Shown here piece after piece: positions 1 through 9,662 of a DNA stretch of 64,000 nt. The DNA is from Jiangella alkaliphila (GTDB lineage Bacteria; Actinomycetota; Actinomycetes; Jiangellales; Jiangellaceae): contig NZ_LT629791.1 in assembly GCF_900105925.1 (NCBI RefSeq), forward strand, positions 4,248,001 to 4,312,000, in the 5' to 3' direction. How positions within the stretch are numbered: position 1 is the stretch's first letter; each line of letters starts with the position of its first letter. Below the pieces are notes generated by a model that saw only the letters and a program-made list of their open reading frames with translations, made no database searches and was not told the DNA's origin. Position numbers and translations under genes: made by a program.

Positions 1-3000
1 GCCTTCGAGACGATCTCGGCGGTCGCACAGGCCGACCGGGCGGAGGCCGAGTCCCTGGCGGCCAGGAACGATGCGGAAGAGGCACAACGTCTCGCCCTGG
101 CGGCCGGACGGGAGTCCGCAGCTGCCCGGACTTACGCGCAACAGGCCGCCGAGGCTGCCGACCGCGCCGCGGCGGCCGCCAACGTCGCTGTCCAAGCGGC
201 GCGGGCCGCGGCCGACGCCGCGCGCGCCGCCGCGGGGGCCGCCGGACGCGCGGCGACCGCGGCAGCGCGGGCCCACACGTCCTCTGACGAGGCGTGGGCG
301 GCCGCGACGGCGGCAGAGCTGGACGCCGGCGCTGCTGCCGCGGCGCTGGCTCACAACCGGCGAATGCAGGAGGTCGGTGCGCAGATCTCTGACTGGCGCG
401 CACCCATCGATCAGATCGCGGCAGTCGCCGCTCGGGCGTTCGCCGCGGCCGACGCCGCCGAGTCGGCGCGGGCGAACACCGAGGTCGCCGGGCGCGCGGC
501 TGAGGCTGCCGGCCATCATGCCGGGGACGCGAGCGCCGAGGCCAGGGCCGCGTTCGCCGCGGCCGGGCGGGCACGAACCAGCGCTGAACGGGCGCGGCGC
601 GCCACTGCGGAGACGGTCCGGCACGCGAACGTCGCCCAGGACGCGGCCGGCCAGGCGCGCGACGCCGCCACGCGGGCGGTGTCCTATGCGGAGGCGGCGG
701 GGAGGGCGGCGGCGAGTGCGGCCGAGCACGCCGGCAGTGCCGTCAACGCGGCCCAGCTGGCGACCGAGCACGCGAACAACGCCTACCGCGCGGCGGAGGA
801 CGCGTTGGATGCGGCGGAGCTCGCTCAGACCATCTATACGTCGGCGCGGTTGGCCGACGCCGAACGGCTCCAGGACGAGCTGGAGACCGAGTTGTCCTTG
901 GCCCGGCATGTCAGCGCGGAAGCGGCCGAGGTCCGCTGGGAGGACGTTCGCAGCTTCGACGTGCCGATGCGCGACTATCACGATCCGCAGGTCGATGCCC
1001 TGATCGCCGAGGCCGTCGACGATGAGACCGACCGGGCGGTGGCGGTGGGCCATGCGCGGGAGGTCGCACGGTACTTCGCGGTCGTGCCCGGCACGTGGAC
1101 CAGCTCGGCGGCTGTGGCCGCTCTCGGCGAGGACGACGACCGTGTGCTCGAGTTCGTCCGCAGCGGGCTGGCCCTCGCCGAGGAACAGGACGATCGCACG
1201 ACGCTGACGGGTCTCATGGTCACCGGCACCCCGGCCATGAAGGCCGCCGCGCAGGCCGCCCTCGACGCCGGCTGGCCCGACGTCATCGCGTTCCTCGACG
1301 ACCCGGACTATCCCGAGCGAGCGGCCGAAGAACGCGCGCGGGTCAACCGAATCCTGTCCGAGGCCCGCAGCGCCGGGAACGTCGAGACCGAGGAGGCGGC
1401 GAACATCGCCCTGCGCTCGGAGGATCCGGCCGCACTCGAGGTGTTCCTGGCGACGACACACAACACCGCTCGCACGATCGACGTCCGGGCGAAGGTCGGC
1501 GCGATCGCCGGCGACGAGTCCTACGGCACCGAGGTGCGCAACGGCGCCCAGGTCGCTCTCGCGGGCACGACGTCCATGCAGGTCGACTTCCTGGAGGTGG
1601 AGCAGCACCGCGCGGCCGAACGCGACTACGCGACCGCGACCCACAACTACATCGCCACCTCCTTGGTGATCGAGACGGCGCAGATCGCCGAGAAGGCCGT
1701 CCAACTGGCGCGCACCGCGCAGGCCGCCGCGGCGGATGCCCGCGGCGCGGCGGAGCAGGCCGTCGGTTACGCGAACGACGCCGGTGCGGCGGCCGGACGG
1801 GCGCAGGCGTTCGCCACCCAGGCCGTCGCCCACGCACAGGACGCCGCCGGATCCGCCGAGCGAGCGGCGCAGTCCGTCCGCACCGCTGCGGCCGCCACGC
1901 AGCAGGCCCAGCTGTCGGCCCGGCGGGCGTCCCTCTCGGCCGGCGCGGCACGCGCCTCGGCCGTGGCGGCGGCGCAGGACGCGGCCAGCGCGTTCGCCGC
2001 CTACGACGTCGCTTACAACGCGCAGTTCGAGGCCCATCAGGACGCGTCCGAAGCCGCTCGCATCGCCGTCGAGGTGTTCGAGGACTATCTGGAACAGGCA
2101 CGGCACCGTCTGGGCGATTTCAGGGCCGCCTCGGAGGTGCACTGCAGGATGGGGCCCCTGGACATCGACATGCCCGGATTCCACAACTGCGACCAATACA
2201 TCAACCAGGAGATCAACGACCCCAACGGGCCGCTGCACAACCCGGACGGCTACGCCGCGGACAACACCAGGCGCTGCAATGACCAGTTCGCCGGCGGGGC
2301 TCTGGACACCTGCCTGTCCCTCGTCCTGAGCCCGCTGTTCAAATACGCGCTCAACGGGATCGCCAGCCGTGAGATGGCCGGCCACCGTCTCGCCGACGAA
2401 TACGTGCTGCTGACCGCACGGGATCTGTACGAGGGTCTCTCGCAGATCGACGTGATCAACGACTGCCGGGACGCCCATCCCAGCAGCGGTCCAGGTGCCG
2501 CGTACAGCTTCGGCGAATGTGTCAGCGGGATCTGGGACATCGTCCAGAATCCCGACTGGGACCAGCACTCGAGCCAGTGGAACGGAACCTTCATCGGATC
2601 GCTCGTCCCCGAGGAACTCCGCTTCGCCCAGTACAACTCGATCTTGGGAAGAATGTACCTGCTCCACAACATCAACGATCAGGCCATCCTCCTCTCGATT
2701 CATGAGACCGAGCTCGCCACTTCACTGCTGCGCATCCTTCCGGCCGCGTGCGTGCTCGAGGGTGACACGTGCCCCCAGCAGGCGACCGCGTGGCAGCTCG
2801 AGAGGCTGAGTGAGTCGATCAGGCCGGAGAACAACCAGGGTTATCTCGTCGACGAGTCCGGACGGGTGCTCGACGCGAACGGTCTGCCCGTCGCGAGTCT
2901 CCCGCCGATCGACGATCTCGAGGAATGGGCGAGGTATACGGTCGAGAGCGGCCTGCACGAGGACTTGGCGGCCCTCGAGCAACGCATCGGACTCCTGTTC

Positions 3001-3318
3001 AGGCAGTCGTTCGGTCTGCCCATGGCGCCGCCGACCTGGCAGCTCGAGACACAGCTCGCACATCGTGTGGCCACGCGTGAGGTGGCGCTGCGCAACAACA
3101 CGCTGCGGCTGGTCATGAACAACCCGGGCGGTGTCTGCGACGCGGTGCCGCCCGAGACGCGGCCCGATGACCAGCGGCAGGTGGTGGCGGGGTGCGTCCA
3201 GGCCATCAAGATGCTGCTGCCGGCCGGCACGACCATGATCATCTACTACCCCGACCCGGAGAACCCGGGAGAACTCCTGGAAGTCACCGTCCGCGGCGTC
3301 GGCACCTGGCTGGACTGA
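1..3318 (+). CDS. ALF-repeat protein with deaminase-like C-terminus (5' end outside window)
   Basis: The reading frame is open from base 1, so the start lies upstream; 1105 residues are visible. Residues ~1-300 and ~555-700 are very alanine-rich helical or coiled-coil sequence. Between them (~350-540) are ALF-type repeats (ARYFAVVPGTWTSSAAVAAL, repeated EVFLA/DVIAFL units), typical of large streptomycete proteins of unknown role. The last ~75 residues contain NNPGGVC (Cys codon 3136), AGC (Cys 3193) and LLPAGTTM, resembling SCP1.201/DddA-type deaminase toxins with their paired zinc cysteines. The H-x-E element is not canonical: the best aligned site reads QLE (codons 3040-3048), and the nearby HRVA lacks Glu. 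No immunity-like gene follows. The repeat family is fairly certain; deaminase ancestry is inference. Confidence 0.8.
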   Translation, partial: AFETISAVAQADRAEAESLAARNDAEEAQRLALAAGRESAAARTYAQQAAEAADRAAAAANVAVQAARAAADAARAAAGAAGRAATAAARAHTSSDEAWAAATAAELDAGAAAAALAHNRRMQEVGAQISDWRAPIDQIAAVAARAFAAADAAESARANTEVAGRAAEAAGHHAGDASAEARAAFAAAGRARTSAERARRATAETVRHANVAQDAAGQARDAATRAVSYAEAAGRAAASAAEHAGSAVNAAQLATEHANNAYRAAEDALDAAELAQTIYTSARLADAERLQDELETELSLARHVSAEAAEVRWEDVRSFDVPMRDYHDPQVDALIAEAVDDETDRAVAVGHAREVARYFAVVPGTWTSSAAVAALGEDDDRVLEFVRSGLALAEEQDDRTTLTGLMVTGTPAMKAAAQAALDAGWPDVIAFLDDPDYPERAAEERARVNRILSEARSAGNVETEEAANIALRSEDPAALEVFLATTHNTARTIDVRAKVGAIAGDESYGTEVRNGAQVALAGTTSMQVDFLEVEQHRAAERDYATATHNYIATSLVIETAQIAEKAVQLARTAQAAAADARGAAEQAVGYANDAGAAAGRAQAFATQAVAHAQDAAGSAERAAQSVRTAAAATQQAQLSARRASLSAGAARASAVAAAQDAASAFAAYDVAYNAQFEAHQDASEAARIAVEVFEDYLEQARHRLGDFRAASEVHCRMGPLDIDMPGFHNCDQYINQEINDPNGPLHNPDGYAADNTRRCNDQFAGGALDTCLSLVLSPLFKYALNGIASREMAGHRLADEYVLLTARDLYEGLSQIDVINDCRDAHPSSGPGAAYSFGECVSGIWDIVQNPDWDQHSSQWNGTFIGSLVPEELRFAQYNSILGRMYLLHNINDQAILLSIHETELATSLLRILPAACVLEGDTCPQQATAWQLERLSESIRPENNQGYLVDESGRVLDANGLPVASLPPIDDLEEWARYTVESGLHEDLAALEQRIGLLFRQSFGLPMAPPTWQLETQLAHRVATREVALRNNTLRLVMNNPGGVCDAVPPETRPDDQRQVVAGCVQAIKMLLPAGTTMIIYYPDPENPGELLEVTVRGVGTWLD

Positions 3319-3332
3319 GCCGTTCCGCCACG

Positions 3333-3369
3333 CCCGCTGGGACGGCGCCGGCCGCGCCGTCCCAGCGGG
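3333..3369. terminator. Bidirectional terminator hairpin
   Basis: A perfect 15-bp GC-rich stem (3333-3347 with 3355-3369) and 7-nt loop sit between the convergent stops of the ALF protein and the amidohydrolase. There is no clear U-run, as is common for actinobacterial terminators. Confidence 0.7.
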
Positions 3370-3400
3370 TGCGGGCCTTACGGCGCAGGACGTCGAGCAT

Positions 3401-4249
3401 TCAGCGCACCTCCGGCAGCCGGTAGAACGCCGTCGCGGTGCCGCCGAGCACCTGGGCGCGGTCGTCGGGGGCGAGCGGCTCCAGCAGCTCGAGGGTCGCC
3501 CGCCACACCGGCTGGTAGCCGCCGGCCAGGACGCTGACCGGCCAGTCGCCGCCGAACATCAACCGGCCGGGACCGAACAGCTCGAGGGCGTGCTCGACGT
3601 ACGGCGCGAGGTCGGCGGTTTGCCACGTCTCCCAGTCCGCCGCCGTGTTGAGCCCGGACACCTTGGCGTGGACGTTCGGGTACTCCGCCGCGCGGCGCAG
3701 CAGCGACGCCCAGGGCTCCCAGCCGCGGTCGCGGATCGGCGGTTTGGCCAGGTGGTCGATGACCAGCCGCAAGCCGGGATGCCGCTCGGCCAGCGTGGCG
3801 ACGTGCTCGAGGTGCCGCGGCAGCACCGCCACCACGTCGAAGGCGAGGTCGCGCTCGGCCAGCAGCCCGAGGGTGTCGAGTACGGCGTCCTGCAGCAGCC
3901 AGTCCGGGTCGGGCTCGTCATGGATGAGGTGCCGGATGCCGACGAACCGGGGGTCGGCCGCGAACCGGTCGAGCACCGCCGTCGCGGCCGCGGCGTCAGT
4001 GAGGTCGGCCCAGCCGACCACGCCGGCCACCTCCGGGTGTCGGTCGGCCTGGGTCAGCATCGCCTCGGTGTCCTCGACGGAGTTCGCCGCCTGCACCAGC
4101 ACGGTGGCGTCGACCCCCGCGGCGGTCAGCTCGGGTTCGAGGTCCGGCCAGTCGAACGTGCGGTAGATGGGGCCGTCGGCGGGCGTGAGCCAGGGGTAGG
4201 CGACCGCATCGAGGTCCCAGAAGTGCTGATGTGCGTCGACGACTCTCAT
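3401..4249 (-). CDS. Amidohydrolase family protein (L-fuconolactonase-like, COG3618)
   Basis: 282 aa. The N-terminus MRVVDAHQHFWDLDAVAYPW is the hallmark of the amidohydrolase-2/COG3618 TIM barrels, which hydrolyse sugar lactones such as L-fucono- or L-rhamnono-lactone or related dicarboxylic lactones in the cytoplasm. Other family signatures are VGIRHLIHDEPDPDWLL, LRLVIDHLAKPPI and RLMFGGDWPVS near the C-terminus, where Asp is a probable metal ligand or catalytic residue. Length is normal. It faces a LAL regulator across a 217-bp spacer and is not in an obvious sugar operon, so the substrate cannot be read from context. Confidence 0.85.
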   Translation of the reverse strand: MRVVDAHQHFWDLDAVAYPWLTPADGPIYRTFDWPDLEPELTAAGVDATVLVQAANSVEDTEAMLTQADRHPEVAGVVGWADLTDAAAATAVLDRFAADPRFVGIRHLIHDEPDPDWLLQDAVLDTLGLLAERDLAFDVVAVLPRHLEHVATLAERHPGLRLVIDHLAKPPIRDRGWEPWASLLRRAAEYPNVHAKVSGLNTAADWETWQTADLAPYVEHALELFGPGRLMFGGDWPVSVLAGGYQPVWRATLELLEPLAPDDRAQVLGGTATAFYRLPEVR

Positions 4250-4466
4250 CCGGTGATCGACCTCCTGGCCAGAGTGTAGGGACTGCGGTTCGTGTCCAAG
4301 ACGTACTTCACAGCTCAGGAGTCCGCGTGGCCAGGCCCGTGTTCTCGTGCTGAGCTATGCCGCCGGGGTCTTGTAAGGAGCAAACGAGAGTGCGAGTCTG
4401 AGTGATCCGCTCTGGCCGGCGCGCCCGCACCCGCGCGGCTGGACCTCTCGTCCGCAGGAGGCAGTC

Positions 4467-7283
4467 GTGGAGTTCGGCTCGCGCCCGTCACGGCGGCTAC
4501 GAGGGCGTGACGAGGAGTGCCGGACGTTGCTCGACCTGCTGCGTGCGGCGCGGATGGGCACCAGCGGCGTGCTCATGGTGCAGGGTGAGGCCGGCATCGG
4601 CAAGACGGCCCTGCTCGATTTCCTCGTCGACGCGGCGACGCAGTGCCGGGTGCTGCGTGCCGCCGGCGTCGAGTCGGAGATCGAGCTCGCGTTCGCCGGC
4701 CTCCACCAGCTGTGCAGCCCGCTGCTCGACGGGCGCGACGGGCGCGACGGACTGGACGGACTGGACGGCCTGCCGGCGCCCCAGGCGGAGGCGCTCGGGA
4801 CGGCGTTCGGCCTGCGGACCGGCCGGCCGCCGGACCACTTCCTCATCGGGCTGGGGGTCCTGAGCCTGCTCTCGGAGCACGCGGACGACCGTCCTCTGGT
4901 CTGTGTGATCGACGACGCCCAGTGGCTCGACCGGGCCTCGGTCGAGATCCTGACGTTCGTCGCCCGCCGGCTTGCCGCGGAGCCGATCCTCATGGTGTTC
5001 GCGGCCAGGGCGGGCGGCGACGAGCAGGCGTGGGCGCGCCTGCCCCGGCTGGCGGTGCTCGGGCTGCCCAAGGCCGACGCCGTCGCCGTCCTGGAGTCGG
5101 TCGTGACGACGCCACTGGACCGGCGGGTGCGCGACCGGATCCTGGCCGAGACCCGGGGGAACCCGCTGGCGCTGCTGGAGCTGCCCCGGTCGATGTCGTC
5201 GGCCGAGCTGGTGTTCGGTCCCGCATCGCCGGCCGCCGGGACCGTGACCAGCCGCATCGAGGACGGATTCCGCCGCCGGCTCGACACGCTGCCCGACGAC
5301 ACCCGCAGGCTGCTGCTCGTGGCGGCGACCGAACCGCTCGGCGACGTCCACCTGCTCCGGCGCGCGGCCGAGCGTCTCGGTCTCACCATGGACGCCGCCA
5401 CCCCGGCCGAGGCCGCGGGCCTGATCGACGTCTGGGACGCGGTCCGGTTCCGGCACCCGCTCGTGCGCTCCGCGGTTTATCACTCCGCGACAGTGCCGGA
5501 CCGGCAGGCGGCACACCGCGTGCTCGCCGACGTCACCGACGCCGATCGCGACCCGGACCGGCGGGCCTGGCACCGCGCCCAGGCGACCACCGACCCGGAC
5601 GAGGGCGTGGCCGCCGAGCTGGAGCGCTCGGCCGACCGCGCGCTGGCTCACGGCGGCCTGGCTGCCGGCGCCGCCCTGCTGGAACGGGCCGCCCGGCTCA
5701 CCCCGGACGACGCCGACCGCGTCGAGCGCGAGCTCAAGGCGGCCCAGACCATGATGCACGCCGGTGCCGTCGAGGACGCGCTGCGCCTGCTCGGGCGGCT
5801 CGACCACCGGTCCCCGACCGAGCTGCAGCGCGCCCGCGCCGAGGAGCTCCAGGCCCAGATCGCGTTCGTCTCGAACCGTGGCCGTGAGGCCCTTCAGCTG
5901 CTGCTGGCCGCCGCTCGCCGGCTGGAGCCGCTCGATCTCGAGCTCGCGCGCGACACGTACGTCAACGCCCTCGAGGCCACCATGTTCGCCGGACTGCGGA
6001 TGGGCGAACCCGTGGTCGTCGAGGTCGCCCGGGCGGCGCGATCGGCGCCGCGTCCGCTGCGCACGCGGCAGAGCGATCTGTTCCTCCAGGCGATCGCCGT
6101 GCTCCAGGACGAGGGTTACGTCGCCGCGGCGCCCCAGATGCGACGGGTCGTCGAATCGTTCGACACCGACGACATCCCCGTCGAGGAGGCGCTGCGCTTC
6201 CTGACACTCGGGAGCGAGATCGCCATCTACCTGTGGGACCTGCCCGGGTGGGTCTCGTTGTGCCACCGGCAGCTGGGGCTCGCCCGCGAGTCCGGCGCCT
6301 TGCACGTGGCGCAGTTCGCGCTGTCCAACGTGCTCTACAAGAGCCTCTTCACCGGTGCCGTCGCCACCGCCTCCGCACTGCTCGACGAGGCCACCGCCCT
6401 GGCCGAGGTCGCCGGAAGGGCACTGCCGCCGTACAGCGAGATCGGCCTGGCCGCGTTCCGCGGCGACCAGGAGCACTCGGGACCGCTGATCGCCGCGGCG
6501 AGGTCCGACGCCGCCGCTCGCGGTGAAGGGGTGGTCGTGGCGCTCTCCCTCTGGGCCAGCGCCATGGTGGGCAACGGCAACGGCGACTACCCGGCCGCGC
6601 TGGCACACTGCCTCGAGCTCCTCGACCCGGCCGTGCATGACGGACGGGTGACGCTGCCGCCGGCCGGAACCCAGCCCGGCAGCTGGGCGCTGGCCGAACT
6701 GGTCGAGGCGGCCAGCCGGTGCGACGACGCCGCGACCGCGGCCGCGGCGGCCGAGCGGCTCGGTGAGGTGGCCGACGCCAGCGGCACGGACTGGGCGCTC
6801 GGCGTGTCGGCACGGTGCGCCGCACAGCTGCACGACGACAGCCGGGCCGAGGACCTCTACCGCGAGGCCGTCGACCGGCTCGAGCGTGCCGGCGCGCGGG
6901 TGGACCTGGCAAGGACCCAGCTGCTCTACGGCGAGTGGTTGCGCCGGTCGGGCCACCGCACGGAGGCGCGGGAGTTCCTGCGGCCCGCGCACGCCTCGCT
7001 GACGGCGATGGGCGTGAACGCCTTCGCCGAACGGGCCCGCCGGGAACTGGCCGCCACCGGCGAGACCGTGCGCGGGCGGGCCGCTCACACCCGCCAGGAA
7101 CTCACCGCCCAGGAGTTGCACATCGCCCGCCTGGCCGCGGAGGGACGCACCAACCCCGAGATCGGGGCCGCGCTCTACCTCAGCCGGCACACGGTGGAAT
7201 GGCACCTGCGGAAAGTGTTCGCGAAGCTCGACGTCAGCAGCCGCCGTCAGCTGGGCGACGCCCTGGGCCGGCCCGTCGCCTGA
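4467..7283 (+). CDS. LAL-type LuxR family transcriptional regulator with N-terminal ATPase
   Basis: 938 aa, the usual size for large ATP-binding LuxR (LAL/MalT-like) regulators. Residues 40-47 are a Walker A motif (GEAGIGKT); a Walker B (LVCVIDDAQWLD) follows near 145. The middle is a helical TPR-like sensor region. The last ~65 residues are a LuxR HTH (LTAQELHIARLAAEGRTNPE... TVEWHLRKVFAKLDV). The GTG start at 4467 is preceded by AGGAGG at 4456. ATP binding probably gates DNA binding in response to a ligand. The reductase at 7417 lies 133 bp downstream on the same strand and could be a target, but I see no operator. Confidence 0.93.
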   Translation: MEFGSRPSRRLRGRDEECRTLLDLLRAARMGTSGVLMVQGEAGIGKTALLDFLVDAATQCRVLRAAGVESEIELAFAGLHQLCSPLLDGRDGRDGLDGLDGLPAPQAEALGTAFGLRTGRPPDHFLIGLGVLSLLSEHADDRPLVCVIDDAQWLDRASVEILTFVARRLAAEPILMVFAARAGGDEQAWARLPRLAVLGLPKADAVAVLESVVTTPLDRRVRDRILAETRGNPLALLELPRSMSSAELVFGPASPAAGTVTSRIEDGFRRRLDTLPDDTRRLLLVAATEPLGDVHLLRRAAERLGLTMDAATPAEAAGLIDVWDAVRFRHPLVRSAVYHSATVPDRQAAHRVLADVTDADRDPDRRAWHRAQATTDPDEGVAAELERSADRALAHGGLAAGAALLERAARLTPDDADRVERELKAAQTMMHAGAVEDALRLLGRLDHRSPTELQRARAEELQAQIAFVSNRGREALQLLLAAARRLEPLDLELARDTYVNALEATMFAGLRMGEPVVVEVARAARSAPRPLRTRQSDLFLQAIAVLQDEGYVAAAPQMRRVVESFDTDDIPVEEALRFLTLGSEIAIYLWDLPGWVSLCHRQLGLARESGALHVAQFALSNVLYKSLFTGAVATASALLDEATALAEVAGRALPPYSEIGLAAFRGDQEHSGPLIAAARSDAAARGEGVVVALSLWASAMVGNGNGDYPAALAHCLELLDPAVHDGRVTLPPAGTQPGSWALAELVEAASRCDDAATAAAAAERLGEVADASGTDWALGVSARCAAQLHDDSRAEDLYREAVDRLERAGARVDLARTQLLYGEWLRRSGHRTEAREFLRPAHASLTAMGVNAFAERARRELAATGETVRGRAAHTRQELTAQELHIARLAAEGRTNPEIGAALYLSRHTVEWHLRKVFAKLDVSSRRQLGDALGRPVA

Positions 7284-7416
7284 CGATCGCGCGCCGTTCT
7301 CCAGGTCCTCGGGCCACTCGAGTCCACCGCTTCGGGATGTCGAGAATGTGGCGCCGGCTCCGTCCCAGGGACATCAGCGGCCACGACCGGCCGCATGACG
7401 ACGAAGGAGGACCACC

Positions 7417-7983
7417 ATGCGCAACCTCGTAGTCCAGCAGTGGGTGACCGTCGACAACATCGCCGCGGAGGAGGACGGCGGGCTCAGCTTCGTGTCGGGG
7501 GAGCCCTTCTCCGATGCGACCAACCCTGCGTTCAAGGCGAAGATGATGGGGTTCGTCGACTCGGTCGACACGTTGATCCTCGGCGCGAACACCTACGCCC
7601 AGACCAAGGACTACTGGCCGTACGCCGACGACCAGGGCGAGTACGGCGAGAAGCTCAACAACCTCACGAAGCTCGTCGCCTCGTCGAAGCTGGATGCCGC
7701 CCCCTGGGGCGACTTTCCCGCCGCGACCGTGACGCGCGACCCGGCCGCCACCATCCGGGAGCTCAAGGAGCAGGACGGCAAGGACATCTGGCTGTGGGGG
7801 AGCTTGACCCTCATGCGCTCCCTGCTGGGCGCCGGCGTCGTCGACGAGATCACCCTGCTCGTCTGCCCGGTGTCACGCGGTAGCGGAACACGCCTTTTCG
7901 AGGATCGGCAAGACCTGAAGCCGGTGGAGGCCACCGCGCTCGACAACGGCGTGGTGATTCTGCGCTACGAGATCAAGAAATAG
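7417..7983 (+). CDS. Dihydrofolate reductase / RibD C-terminal domain protein
   Basis: 188 aa, opening with MRNLVVQQWVTVDN and containing KDIWLWGSLTLMRSLL and ITLLVCPV, the pattern of the RibD-C/DHFR-like fold (YyaP/YwjB type). Members are NAD(P)H-dependent oxidoreductases of mostly unknown substrate; this is not a genuine folA or ribD. A strong Shine-Dalgarno (AAGGAGGA at 7404) precedes the ATG. The LAL regulator lies just upstream; the product is probably cytoplasmic, since no signal peptide is visible. Confidence 0.85.
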   Translation: MRNLVVQQWVTVDNIAAEEDGGLSFVSGEPFSDATNPAFKAKMMGFVDSVDTLILGANTYAQTKDYWPYADDQGEYGEKLNNLTKLVASSKLDAAPWGDFPAATVTRDPAATIRELKEQDGKDIWLWGSLTLMRSLLGAGVVDEITLLVCPVSRGSGTRLFEDRQDLKPVEATALDNGVVILRYEIKK

Positions 7984-8024
7984 CCGCGGCTCTGCTACGT
8001 CCGCGGCAGCGGGGGCGCGGCGCA

Positions 8025-8191
8025 CTAGGGCGTGTCTCCCAAGTCCATGGCCTACTGCGCGACGCCCAGGCGGCGCCTCGCTGCGTTCTCGTCAGTCGTC
8101 ATAGAACCCCGCTATGTCTCCCTCCTCGGCCTTGCGAGGCATCCACCTGGACGCCGCTCGCTACGGCCGAGACTTGGGAGACACGCCCTAG
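8025..8191. mobile_element. MITE-like palindromic element flanked by CTAG
   Basis: Terminal inverted repeats GGCGTGTCTCCCAAGTC (8029-8045) and its complement (8171-8187) are perfect, and imperfect complementarity continues inward. Each end is bounded by CTAG (8025-8028 and 8188-8191), looking like a 4-bp target duplication of the kind made by IS5-group transposases at YTAR sites. The 125-bp interior holds no convincing gene. It would be a non-autonomous element mobilised in trans; no matching transposase is in the window. Confidence 0.7.
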
Positions 8192-8451
8192 CCGTCGCCG
8201 CGCCCGGCGTAGTACGGACGATCGGGTCGGGAGGGTTCGACGGCCATGCAGCGGCTCCTTGAGCGTGGCGGGCAGCCCTGCGCGGACATGGGTGCACGGC
8301 CGCATCACCTGAGGCGGCACGTGAGACTATGAGGCCCCGATGGCGACGTCAAGCAATCGATTACTGAGGGCATCGCGAGCAGGTGCGCCTACCTGCGGTC
8401 AGCCCATCAAGCTCCACTGCTTTCGGAGAATTCGACGTCGAGGAGATGAGC

Positions 8452-9537
8452 ATGGGCGAGGGCATCCGGGGTCTGTCCAACCGGACGGCAGCGGTGAGCC
8501 GATCGATCAGCGCCGAGAACGTCACGGGCGGCAAGGGCGCCGGTGGGCGAGCGGTCGACGGCACCGGCGCTCAGGCGGCGGGCAGCCTCGGCCAGGGCTG
8601 GAAGATCTCGCCCAGCGTCAAGATCGCGCCCGGAGAGACCGTCGTGCTCGGCCGGATCGAGGGTTCCGGCACCATCACCCACGTGTGGTGCACCACCGCG
8701 CCGCATCGTGCGTGGCGAGGGACCATCCTGCGATTCCATTGGGACGACAGCGCCGAGCCCGCGGTCGAGGTGCCGCTCGGTGACTTCTTCTGCAACGGCT
8801 GGAACGCGTACAGCCACGTCTCGTCCGCGGTCGTCGCCGTCAACCCGAACGGGGGCTTCAACTGCTATTGGGAGATGCCGTTTCGCAGCGCGGCTGAGAT
8901 CACTGTGGAGAACGTCTCTGCCGAGGAGGTCGTGCTCTACTACCAGATCGACTACGAACTGGCCGAGGTTCCGCCGGCCGCCGCATACTTCCACGCCCAG
9001 TGGCGGCGCAGTCACCCGGTGCCGCTCGGCGAGGTGCACACGCTTCTCGACCGGGTCGAGGGGGCGGGCCACTACGTCGGGAGCTATCTGGCCTGGGGGG
9101 TCAACAGCCCGGGCTGGTGGGGCGAGGGCGAGGTGAAGTTCTATCTCGACGGCGACGACGCGTTCCCGACCATCTGCGGCACCGGCACCGAGGACTACTT
9201 CGGCGGTGCGTGGAACTTCGACGTCCCAGGTCAGGGGTACACGGCCTACACCACGCCATACTTGGGTCTCAACCAGGTGCTGCCGCCGGACGGGCTCTAC
9301 GCGAGCCAGCAACGGTTCGGGATGTACCGCTGGCACATTCTGGACCCGATCCGGTTCGCCGAAGACCTCCGGGTCACGGTGCAGAGCCTGGGTATCGGGC
9401 CGGGGCACCACAACGGCCTGCGCAGTCGGTTCCGGCAGACCAGCGACGACATCGCGTCCACGGTGTTCTTCTATCTCGACGCACCCAGCTGTTCGCGGCC
9501 ACCGGCGCCGGACCTGCGCACCATGGAAGTGGACTAG
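8452..9537 (+). CDS. DUF2961 / GH172-type protein
   Basis: 361 aa from the ATG at 8452, chosen because AGGAG at 8441-8445 is well spaced; ATG 8446 and 8383 are possible alternatives. The sequence has the DUF2961 signatures FHWDDSAEPAVEVPLGDFF, GFNCYWEMPF, VKFYLDGDD and GTGTEDYFGGAWNF. Characterised relatives are glycoside hydrolase family 172 enzymes acting on alpha-fructofuranosides or D-arabinofuranosides, with glutamates in the GTGTEDYF region among the active-site residues. No signal peptide is visible, so it may be cytoplasmic. It stands alone between a MITE-like element and an IS remnant. Confidence 0.85.
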   Translation: MGEGIRGLSNRTAAVSRSISAENVTGGKGAGGRAVDGTGAQAAGSLGQGWKISPSVKIAPGETVVLGRIEGSGTITHVWCTTAPHRAWRGTILRFHWDDSAEPAVEVPLGDFFCNGWNAYSHVSSAVVAVNPNGGFNCYWEMPFRSAAEITVENVSAEEVVLYYQIDYELAEVPPAAAYFHAQWRRSHPVPLGEVHTLLDRVEGAGHYVGSYLAWGVNSPGWWGEGEVKFYLDGDDAFPTICGTGTEDYFGGAWNFDVPGQGYTAYTTPYLGLNQVLPPDGLYASQQRFGMYRWHILDPIRFAEDLRVTVQSLGIGPGHHNGLRSRFRQTSDDIASTVFFYLDAPSCSRPPAPDLRTMEVD

Positions 9538-9550
9538 GTGTACCCGGCCA

Positions 9551-9662
9551 TCACGCTGGTAGCAGCCGGCTGGTCAGTGGGTGTCCTCCGAGTGCGTTGT
9601 GGCGGCGTTCAGCGTCGTAGTGCTCGAGCCAGGGTGCAAGTGCGGCTGCTCGTTCGTCGTGA
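9551..9662 (-). pseudogene. IS481-family transposase, C-terminal remnant
   Basis: Reading the minus strand to the stop at 9551-9553 gives DERAAALAPWLEHYDAERRH then NALGGHPLTSRLLPA, matching the end of IS481-type DDE transposases (WL.HYN..RRHSALGG.PP..RL). Sequence upstream of ~9662 no longer matches the family, so only the last ~37 codons survive. It lies in the 236-bp spacer between the DUF2961 gene and the methyltransferase and marks an old insertion. Confidence 0.75.

Noticed and set aside
4497-7205. 902-codon open frame antisense to the LAL regulator
   Set aside because: Shadow produced by GC-rich codons; the plus strand carries Walker and HTH motifs.
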